A stretch of DNA of 64,000 nt from Prorocentrum cordatum (lineage: Eukaryota; Sar; Dinophyceae; Prorocentrales; Prorocentraceae), in contig CAUYUJ010010424.1 of assembly GCA_963575745.1 (NCBI GenBank), positions 113,889-177,888 on the forward strand. Reading direction: 5' to 3'. A program made the position numbers and the translations under genes. Under the pieces are notes generated by a model, which was not told where the DNA came from, searched no databases, and saw only the letters and a program-made list of their open reading frames with translations. Each line of letters begins with the position of its first letter. The first letter of the stretch is position 1. This document shows, in pieces, positions 19,541-30,100 of this stretch.

Positions 19541-21888
19541 TCGTGCGATATCCCGCTGCGCGCGGCAAGTCCCGCCGCCGCAGCAGTTGCGCGAGAGGGA
19601 GCGGGAGGCCGTCGCGTGTAACGCTTTGGGCCTTGGGGACCCCTTGGGATGCTCTTGGAGTCTTGGAGGCCTCTTGGGCTCTGGGGGCGTCTCCCGGCAG
19701 TGACTCGGGGGCGCGTCTAAGGTCTAAGGTCTAAGGTCTGAGGTCTAAGGTCTAAGGTCTAAGGTCTAAGGTCTAAGGTCTAAGGTCTAAGGTCTGAGCC
19801 CTCTGGGGCTCCCTGGGTCGTCTGAGAACCCTCTTGGGCTCTTGGGCTCTTGGGCCGTCTAGCGTCTAGCGCTTTCGAAATCCGTCTTGGGGCTTTGGGG
19901 CTCTCTGGGCTCTGGGCCGTCTGAGAGCCCTCTTGGGCCCTTGGGCCTTGGGCCGGGTTGGGGTCATCTTGGAGTCTTGGATCTTGGGCCATTTTATGTC
20001 TTGTGGCGTGTTGGAATCCTCTGCGGCCTGTGGCCAGGGCCCGCTTAGTGCTTAGTGCTCAGTGCCAGTTAAGGTGTCCTCCTGCGCTCCTGCTCCGTGT
20101 TGAAGCCATCTGAATGGCTTCTTGGGGCGGCGGCAGATTTGTGGCGTACTTCCTTGGCCCCAGATGCCCAGGTCCCAGGTTCTGCTCACAAGGATTGTTG
20201 TGTGGACAGGCCAATACTCTTGTCGCTTGTCGTTTGGACAGGCAGAGTCGCAGAGTCTCTGGTCCATTATGCGCACTGCCTGCTTGCTTTTTCTGTGGAC
20301 TGTGGACTGTGGACCGGTGCTGCGATCCAATTCGCAGGCTGCGATAACATGATTATTTTTTGTTTGTGTTTGTTGGTGTCGGCCGAGATGGAAACACACG
20401 CAATCGTGCCAGCGTAGCGGCGCAGCTGCCACATGCGTTGAACATTGGTTTGTCTTAGCTTTTTGAAGGCACTATTGGCCAATGCTGGGAGGGCCGCGAC
20501 CCCCGCGCATGTCACGTGATATTTTGTGGTGCAGGGCCCCGCGGGGACTTGGGACTTGGGCCATCTCGAGACCCGGAGCAAATGGAAACGTAGGACGTAG
20601 GACGTAGGAACGTAGGACGTAGGACGTAGGACGTAAGACGTAGGACGTAGGACGTAGGACGTAGGGCGTAGGGCGTAGGGCGTATGGTCCGCTCTGGGAC
20701 TCTGGGAACATGGGGTCCGGAGAGAGTAAAGAGTAAAGAGTAAATAATTTGTAATGGTCTGAGGTCTGGGCCTGGTCCTCTCTTCGCCTCTCTCCTCGCC
20801 TGTCTCCTCGACTCTCGGTCGATTCGTGGCCCTGCCCCCTGCCCCCCCCGTCGGCTCGGCTTTCGATCCTCGTGCGGCTCCCTCGCTGGCTTGAGGGCCG
20901 CCCCCTCCTGCCCTGTCGGTGGATGGCGCGTCCCGCGCGTGGGCGCTGGCCTTCGCGGGGCGCCGTCCGTTGGAGCTCTCCCGGTGCCCCCAAAGGCTCA
21001 AGCGGCCCCGAGCGGCCCCAAGAGGGGCCCCATGATGGCACCCAGAGGGCACCAGAATGGCCCTGGGAGACACCAAGAATGCCCCAGGACCCCAGGACCC
21101 CAGGATGGCCGCGGGAATTATGAATTATGTGCCAGCTGGCCCTTTGTTGGCACATAGCTGACATAACTCGTGGGCCCCTCCTGGGGTCATCCAGTCATCC
21201 TAGGTCCTAGGTCTTGGGTCTTAGGGTCTTAGGGTCTTAGGGTCTTAGGTCTTAGGGTCTAGGGTCTTAGGTCTTAGGGCCCTCTTGTAACCGCCATTGG
21301 AGCTCTCCCCGTGCCCCCAGAACCTCAAGCGGCCCCATGGAGGGCCCCATGGTGGCCCCCAGAGGGCCCCAATATGGCCCTGGGACCCTGGGGGGCGCGG
21401 AGAAGGCCCCAGGACACAGGACGGCCGCGGTAATTACGTACCAGCGGGCCCAGTATTGGTTGTTGGTATATGGTATATTAGTCATAACTCGTGGGCCCCT
21501 CCCGGGGTCATCTCAGGGCTCTCTTGGAACCGCCATGGAAGGTGTCTCGGCGCCCCCAGAGCCTCGAGCGGCCCCGTGGTGGGCCGCCCAAGAGGCGAGC
21601 CTGAAGGTGACTGGTCGACTGGTCTGTGCGAGCGACACTGAGTGTGACTGTGAGGGTGACTGTGAGGCAGTCCAAAGCTGAAACGCGCTAGCTAGAAGCT
21701 AGAAAGCTAGAAGCTAGAAGCTAGAACCAGAGCCGATGCTCGCGCCTGGGGTGGCTAATGGCTAATGGCGAATGGCTAATGGCGAATGGCTAATGGCTAA
21801 TGACTAAGGACTAAGGACTAAAGACTAATGGTTAATAACTAATAGCTAATGGCTGATGCCTAACAGCTAACGGCTAACAGCTAATGGC
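19357..21888 (+). repeat. Tandem duplicated unit, copy 2 (about 2.5 kb)
   Basis: Collinear with copy 1. Differences are mostly in the copy number of the heptamers (GGTCTAA, ACGTAGG, GTCTTAG, GGCTAAT) and a few short indels, so unique blocks are kept while simple arrays drift. Confidence 0.88.
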
Positions 21889-21892
21889 TAAT

Positions 21893-22078
21893 GAAGAGAA
21901 GCACTGCGATCGTGATTGTGTCCCAGACAAAGAGCTTCGAGCCATGGCGAGAGACTTCCTGCTCTCGGCTCTCGGACCCGCCACTGCGAGGACTTGCTTG
22001 AGCTGGACAGCTGGACCCCGGAGGCTATGAGCCTTGGGGCCGCGCGGGCGGAGAGCCAGAAAATGTTGGAGGTTTCGT
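21893..22078 (+). pseudogene. Decayed gene B 3' fragment, copy 3
   Basis: GAAGCACTGCGATCGTGATTG, CCCAGACAAAGAGCTTCGAG and CTTGCTTGAGCTGG match gene B 16160-16275 as in copy 2. Frame lost. Confidence 0.78.
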
Positions 22079-23580
22079 GCGACATCCGATATCCCGCTGC
22101 CTGCGGCAAGTCCCGCCGCCGCAGCAGTTGCGCGAGAGGGCGCGGGAGGCCCTCGCGTGCGACGCTTCGGGCCTTGGGGGCCCCTTGGGATGCTCTTGGA
22201 GGCCTCTTGGGCTCTTGGGGCGTCTCCCGGCAGTGACTCGGGGACGCGTCTAAGGTCTAAGGTCTAAGGTCTAAGGTCTGAGCCCTCTGGGGCTCCCTGG
22301 GCCGTCTGAGAACCCTCTTGGGCTCGTGGGCTCTTGGGCCGTCTAGCGTCTAGCGCTTTCGAAGTCCGTCTTGGGGCTTTGGGGCTCTCTGGGCCGTCTG
22401 AGAGCCCTCTTGGGCCCTTGGGCCTTGGGCCTGGTTGGGGTCATCTAGGAGTCTTGGATCTTGGGCCATCTTATGTCTTGTGGCGTGTTGGAATCCTCTG
22501 TGGCCTGTGGCCAGGGCCCGCTTTGTGGCCAGGGCCCGCTTAGTGCTTAGTGCTTAGTGCTTAGTGCTTAGTGCTCAGTGCCAGTTAAGGTGTCCTCCTG
22601 CGCTCCTGCTCCGTGTTGAAGCCATCTGAATGGCTTCTTGGGGCGGCGGCGGATTTGTGGCGTACTTCCTTGGCCCCAGATCCCCAGGTCCCAGGTTCTG
22701 CTCGCAAGGCTTGTTGTTTGGACATGCCAATACTCTTGTCGCTTGTCGTTTGGACAGGCAGAGTCGCAGAGTCTCTGGTTCATTATGCGCGCTGCCTGCT
22801 TGCTCTGTGTACTGTGGACTGTCGACCGGTGCTGCGAGCCAGTTCGCAGGCTGCGATTAAATGATTCTTACTTGTTTGTGTGTGTTGGTGGCGACCGAGA
22901 GGGAAACGCACGCAATCGTGCCAGCGTAGCGGCGTAGCTGCCAAATGCGTTGAACATTGATTTGCATTGAAGGCAATGCTGGGAGGGCCGAGATCCCCGC
23001 ACATGTCACGTGACATTTTGTGGTGCAGGGCCCCGCGGGGACTTGGGCCATCTCGAGACCCGGAGCAAATGGGAACGTAGGATTTAGGATTTAGGACGTA
23101 GGACGTAGGACGTAGGAGGTAGGACGTAGGACGTAGGACGTAGGACGTAGGGCGTAGGGAGTAGGGAGTAGTGAGTAGGGTCCGCTCTGGGGCTCTGGGA
23201 ACATGGGGTCTGGAGAGAGTAAAGAGTAAAGAGTAAAGAGTAAAGAGTAAATAGTAAATAGTTTGTAATTGTCTGGGCTCTGGGCCTGCTCCTCTCTTCG
23301 CCTCTCTCCTCGCCTCTCTCCTCGACTCTCGGTCGGCTCGTGGCCCTGCCCCCCCCGTCGGCTCGGCTTTCGGTCCTCGTGCGGCTCCCTCGCTGGCTTG
23401 AGGGCCGCCCCCTCCTGCCCTGTCGGTGGATGGCGCGTCCCGCGCGTGGGCGCTGGCCTTCGCGGGGCGCCGTCCGTTGGCGGGGCGGGAGGGAGGGTCT
23501 TCTCGCCTCGGCCCCTGCGCCTTGTAGACAATCGCTAATGGCGAATGGCGAATGGCGAATGGCGAATGGCTAATGGCTAA
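21893..23580 (+). repeat. Tandem duplicated unit, copy 3 (shortened)
   Basis: Collinear with copies 1 and 2 as far as the GC-rich block near 23510. It then diverges to GGGCGGGAGGG and a GAATGGC/TAATGGC run. The part with the two GTCTTAG blocks of the other copies is missing. Confidence 0.85.
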
Positions 23581-24142
23581 TGGTTAATGCAACAATGTAG
23601 CAGTTTGCGCGGGTATTGTTTCTATATTCTATAGATTGAAAGCGAATGATCGATTATGGTTCCCAAGTGTCAAACAGCCATGAGCAGCAACAATTCATCC
23701 TCATCCTCTTTCTTCTGCTCGCCCTCCTCTTCTGCCCCCTCCGCCCCTCCGCCCCTCTTCTGCCGGCGCGCCTCAGACCCTCACTGCCCCCCCCTTTCCT
23801 GTCACACTTCCCTCCCTCCTTCCACTCTCGCACCCTCCCCATGCCCCTCATGCAGGTCCCGGGTGCCAGCCAGCAGCTAGCAGCTAGCAGCTAGCATCTA
23901 GCAGCTAGCAGCTATCACCCATTGTCAGTGTTAAGTGTTAAGTGTTAAGTGTTAAGTGTTAAGTGTAAGTGTTAAGTGTTAAGTATTAAGTGTTCAGTTG
24001 ATATGGGATCTGGGAGTCAGAGGCGTCAGCCTTAGCACCTCAGCACCTTGGCACCTTAGCACCCTAGCACCCTAGCACTTAGCACGTAGCACGTAGCACT
24101 TAGCACTTAGCATCGGCCACCGTCTTGGTTCGAGAGGCCCAG
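23581..24142. other. Spacer before gene C
   Basis: No gene seen. A CCTC-rich tract (23695-23850), CTAGCAG heptamers (23872-23910), (GTGTTAA)n (23928-23995) and TAGCACC/TAGCACT runs (24030-24112). The last bases, GAGAGGCCCAG, may be the acceptor for the first gene C exon. Confidence 0.65.
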
Positions 24143-24170
24143 AGGGGCCTTCGACGTGTTCGACCCCCGC

Positions 24171-27100
24171 ATGCCAGACTCAGTCGGTGCGCACGTTCAC
24201 GGCATGCCATGGGACTTCGACGTGGCCGGAAGCAGCGACGATGAGCCACGCCAGTTGCCAGTTGTGAGTGGCCAGCCCAACCCGCCTTCGGATCACAAGT
24301 GTTGGTGGCAATTCATAGTGAATGGTGCTAAGATCGCGCGTGCACATATATCGCAGTTGCGCCCTCTCAGAATCATGTCGTTGTGCTCAGGGCTTTGCTC
24401 TGAGGCCAGAGTGTTGGACATTCTGTCAATCGATTACACCCTCGCGGCGACATGCGACCTGAAAGATCCGATCGCAGTGCTCGAATCGAGGAAGCCTCCG
24501 AACCGGAGGCCGCTCCACCACTTTAGCGACATGTTCGACATGCTGCGTGGCAAATATGATTCTTGCATGTTCCACGGCTGCACCTGTGCTGGCCCGCCCC
24601 CAGACGAGCTGGACATTCTCGTTGCGGGATTCCCCTGTCAGCCATACTCTCGGTCCAGCGGCAAGCGCAAACTCAATTCGGGCATCGAGACATCTGAGAA
24701 GTACCCACAGACCAAGGGAGTATTAGATTCAATCCGAAAATGGACCCCCCGAACTTTTCTTTTGGAGAATGTGCTCGGTTTCGCCGACGTGTATCCAGAC
24801 AAGCCCGGCTCTCCGTTGGATGATTTCTGCCGTGGTGTGGATCGCATTGGCTACGCTATTCGTGTTGTGAAGTTGCATCTGAAGGAGTGGGTGCAAGCCG
24901 AGCGATCTCGGCGCCGGGAAAGTAAGACCCCCCAACCTTATCAATTCCGATGCACCCTTTCGTAGTTCGTAGTCCGTAGTACGTAGTCCTCCTCGTCCTC
25001 TTCAACCTCTTCCTTCTCTTCCTCTGGAAGGGTGTGTATCGTGTATCCGCTGTCTCCACTCGTGGCAAGCGGCAGGACGAACTATAGGCATAGGCTATAG
25101 CCTATAGCCTATAGCCTATAGCCTGGTAGCTGGTATCCTGGTAGCCTGGTAGCCCAGTAGCCCTATAGCCTATAACCTATAACCCTATAGCCTATAGCCT
25201 ATAGCCCTATAGCCTATAGCCCTATAGCCTATAGCCTAAACTCTTATAGCTTAAAAGCTTATAACCTTATTGCCCTATAGCCTATAGCCCTATAGCTCGT
25301 AGCTAGTAGCTAGTGGCTAGTGGCTAGTGTCTCCGCTGAGCGAGTGCGCCGCTGCGCTGCCGCTCGCATTCGCAGCTGCGCTTTGGGGTGCCTTGTTGCG
25401 GGGCAACGAACAGCTAGAAGCTAGAAGCTAGAAGATAGAAGATAGAACAAAAAAAACGACGACGTCAGGGCCCCCCCGGATGCGCCCAGAACCAAGGAGT
25501 CCGTTGGGGCCTCCTGGGACCCCCTAAGCCCTAAGCCCCAAGCCCCAAGCCCTAAGCCCTAAGCCCCAAGCCCTAAGCCCTAAGGCCTAAGGCCTAAGCC
25601 GAACGCCTATCGCCTATCGCCTAACGCCTAATGCCTAATGCCTAATGCCTAATGCCTAATTCCTCCCTCCTCCCTCCTCTCTCTCTCCTCTCTCTTTTCT
25701 CATCTCTCCTCCTCCTCCTCCTCCTCCTCCTCCTCCTCCTCCTCCTCCTCTTCCCCCTCCGCTCCTGCTCCGCTGTCACCTGTGATCCCACATCAGTCCT
25801 CCTGTCAAGGTTGTTCTTGCTGGGGTTCAAGAGGGGTCCAGGGTTCCACGCTGGCGCGAGCTCCTCTGTCGAGAGCGCGCAGGCAGCAACTGGCATGATC
25901 ACTGACGTCGTTTCATTTCGTCGGCTTTTCCCTCCGGCGCCGTGGATGGACCTCGTCTTGAAGTCCGACGATGCGTTCGTCATGAGCAAGGTTCTTGAGG
26001 ACACTCGGCAAGGGGTTGCTGGGTCGGGGACGGAAAGGCATGGAGGAGGAGGAGGAGGAGGAGGAGGATGAGGAGGAGGAGGAGGAGGAGGAGGAGTGGA
26101 TCAAGGGCATGGGGATAATGACGAAGGAGGGAGCGTGAGGACATGGAAGACAGCGATAATGATGATGGGGCTGTAGGCTATAGGCTATAGGCTGTAGGCT
26201 ATAGGCTATAGGCTATAAGAGGAGGAGGCGGAGGAGGAGGGGGAGGAGGAGGAGGATCTCGAGGAAGAAGGGGGGTCGGGAAGGGGGCTCGGAGGAGCAG
26301 GAGGAGGAGGACCATGTCAACGAGGAGGACGAGGTGGGGGATCAGGGTGAGGATATTGGATATTGGATAAGGGGAACAATGAGTAGGTAAGTAGGTGAGA
26401 GGTAAGAGGAGGGGCAGGAAGATGAAGAGGAACATGCCGACGACACGAATGATGGGACTAGTGACTAGTGACTAGTGACTAGTGACTGGTGACTAGTGAC
26501 TAGTGACTAGTGACTAGGTACTAGGGTACTGGGTACTAGGGACTAGGGACTAGGGACTAAGGGCTAGGAGCTAGGAGCTAGGGGCTAGGGTTACGGGAAG
26601 TGTGATAATGACGACGGCACGGCCTGTCGCAAGCCTCTTGGGTTGGGTTCCGTCGGGCCCTCTGGGGTGCTTCGTGTGGGCCCCTTGGAAATTCTTTCCC
26701 GTCAGTCTGCCAGCCCGCCCCTCCTCCTCTACCTCTTCGTCCTCGTCGTCGTCGTCTCCTCATCGACCTCCGCATCATGCTCCGTTTAGCATTTAGCAGT
26801 TTAGCAGTTTAGCAGTTTAGCAGTTCAGCACGGTCATGTTTCTCCCTACCTTTCCTCCTCCTCCTCCTCCTCCGCCACCTCCTCCGCCTCCTCCCCCCCT
26901 CCCTTCCTCCCTAAAAAAACGCATGTACCGGACGGGCTACAGTATATGACAACATGTTTTCTGTTGCACTTGCACGGGTCAAGAGCAAGTCGTTCTCAAC
27001 ATCAATGTGTATGCTATTTTGGGAACATCATTCTCTGAATTCCTAATTCGAGGTTTAATGTTTAATGATGGAGGATAGCATGTATTCATGTATTCAGAAC

Positions 27101-30100
27101 TTGGCGTTGCCTGCATGGCACTCTCGTGGGGCGCTCGTCTTCCTTCCTAATGGGGCAGAACGTAGAGCGTAGATCGGGGACTTACGAGGGGAGGACTTGG
27201 GGCGATAAGGCGCATTGCAATATTGAAACATCGTTGTGGCATATTCCGTTTACTTTGTAGTTTTATAGTTTATAGTTTATAGTCTACCTCCTCATACATT
27301 TCCCCTTCCACCCCCCTGCATCCCAATGCAAATGGTGGGTGGGGCAGCAGCAAAAGCGGCTTCCAGGTGCGCGCGGTGGAGGTCCCGCAGCAGCCGGATG
27401 GCCCCACATTGCTCTCTCTTCATTGTTCCAGATGGTTTACTTTCACCCACATGACCGCTGATGATTGCCCTGCCTTGCGCCTTGCACCGCCGTCTGATTC
27501 CCCGTCAGCACCGTCCTCCGCTCCTGGCCGCCCGTCTTGTCGTTTGCTCTGCGTCTCTGCGTCCGACTCCGTTATCTATCTAATACCCAATGTTGCTTGC
27601 GCACTCTCCGGCTTCTTGTTTGTCATCTTCCGTCTTCCCCTGTCTTACCGCTTACCGCTTACCGTGCCCCGTGACCCGTCCACTTGTCAATTTTCGTCCC
27701 CTCTGTCCTCTGTCCCCCTTCCTCGTTCCCCTGCCGTATCCAACCGTTCACCGACTTCACCCCCCCTTCCGCGTCCTTTTTTTCGATCATCCGACCACGG
27801 CAGCATTTCCGCCCGTGCCCGCCCTCCCCATTCCTCGTTGGTCTGCTGACTATCGACTACGCCGCGCGTTCGCGACGTAAACCGCGACGCCAACTTCAAG
27901 GCCCGACTCCAGACGCGACATCAAACACAACGTCGACGGCGTTGACGTACGCACGCGAAGCACTATTCACTATTCACTATTGACATACATCCGACATAAA
28001 CACCGATGTATTGACATACACTCCGACGTAAACCGCGACAAATTGACATACACCCCGACATAAACTCCGACATAAACGCGAGGTAAATTGACATAAATCC
28101 GACATTAACGCGACATTATTGACATAAACGCGACATAATTGACATAAATCTGGCATACCCCGCTTCGTATTGACATAAACTCCGACATAAACCGCGACGC
28201 ATTGACATAAACCCCGGCGCCAACTCCGACATTAAAGTCGAGGCCGACGCGCCGCGACCGCGCGCGCAGCGCGCTAAGTCCCCCCCCCCCCGCTTGCCGC
28301 CCCGGGGCCCGAAAACCGCCCCGGGGGCCCAAAACACCTTCCGCGGCGTGCGCTAAGCACCCCCCCCCCCCCTCCCCTTGAAAAATGCCACCCCCCCCCC
28401 CTCCCCTGCGCCGCCCCCTCCCCGCGGCGTGCCCCAAGCGCTGGGTGCTAAGCGCTAAGCGCTAAGCCGCTAAGCGCTAGGTCGCTAAGTGCACCGCGCA
28501 CTAGAAACAAACCCAAGCGTGTCCGCTCTCACCCCCCCCTCCCCCGTCCCCCAACAAAGCGCGCATGGCGGCGCGCGCCATTCACCGCGCTACCGAAATA
28601 AAATGTTCGTTCGCGGCGCGCGCGAAGTTTACCCGTTAACCCTTCTCACTATTCCCTACTCCCTATTCCCTATTCCCTATTACCTATAAGCACACCTCCC
28701 TCCAGCCCTGCAGCCTACGGGGTTCGCGGGGGTCACGCGCGGCCCCTATGCGCTGTGCCCTATACCCTATACCTTATACGGCCCTAAATCCTACAAGGGC
28801 TCAAAACTCAAGATGGCGCCAATGCAATTCCGCTGGGATCCGCATCCTATATAGAAGCTTCCGGGCACAAGCTTAGGGCTTTGGGCTTAGGGTCTGAAGC
28901 TTAAGGGGCCATCGCCCTGCCAAGTTCGTCCAGCCCCCCGCCATGCCTCCACCGTGCCCGACGCTTGCAGCCCCCTGGCGCCTCTGGGCACAGGCTCTGA
29001 GGGTCTGAGGTCTCAGGTCGTAGGTCTCCCGGCCCCACCCCCCCCGCCTTGCACCTTGCAGAAGGCGTCCAGGACCCCCCCCCTCCCCGCGCCACCCGCC
29101 ATGCCTCGTGGAGCCTGGAGTCTCTGAGCACAGGCCCCCAGCTGCGCAAATCCTTCAGGGCTCCCCGCCATGTCCCCACCACGCACCACGCCTGACAGCG
29201 GCAGCCCCCTGGGGCCTGGAGCCTCTGGCCACAGGCTCTCGGCTCTCAGGGCCTGAGGGCCTGAGGGCCTTTGGCTTTGGGGGCCACCCAGCCACCCGCC
29301 CTGCGAGACTCGTCCAGGGCGCACCGCCGTGCCCCCTCCGCGCCCGACACTGGCAGCCTCCCAGCACTTAGCCCTTAGCCCTTAGCCTCCCAGCACTTCC
29401 GGGCAAAGGGTCTTGGAGCTTAGAGCTTAGAGTCTGAGGTCTTAGGTCTTAGGAGGGGCCACCCACGCGGCAAAATCGCCCAGCACCCCCGACCGGGCCT
29501 CTTCCGCGCCTGACACTGACAGCCACCTCGACCCTAGCCCCTAGCCCCTAGCCACCTAGCCACCTGAAGCCTCTGGGCGCAAGTTCTTAAGGCCTTCGAC
29601 CCTGCGAAGATCGCCCGATGCACCCACCGCGCCATGTCCCCACCATGCGCCATGCCTGACGCCGACAGCCTCCTGGAGTCCTGGAGATCACCCAGGACCC
29701 ACATCCATGCCCCCATCCACTCTGCACAAATCGACCAGGGCCTTCCCACCGTGCACCATGCACCCCCCCACCGCGCCTCGCAGGCAGCTTTCTGGAGCTT
29801 CTGGGCAAAGGGCCACCCACTCTGCAGCAATCGTTCAGGCCCCCCCATACTGTGTACTCCATACTCCATACTCATACCCCCACGACGCCGGACACTGGCA
29901 GCCTCCTGGAGCCTCTGGGCACAAGTCCTTACCTTTCTCCTTACTCTCTAGGGCTTTCGGCTTTTGGCTTTAGGGCTTTAGGGCTTTAGGGTTTTAGCCT
30001 TTAGCCTTTAGCCTTTAGGGGCTACCCGCCCTGCTAAATGTTAAATCCGTCCAGGACCTCCCCGCCATGCCCCCGCCACGCCTGACGCGGGCAGCCTCCT

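Noticed and set aside
26940-27050. Extra exon of gene C in the 6.3 kb intron
   Set aside because: The protein-like frame ends in a stop, and exons 2 and 3 fit together without it.
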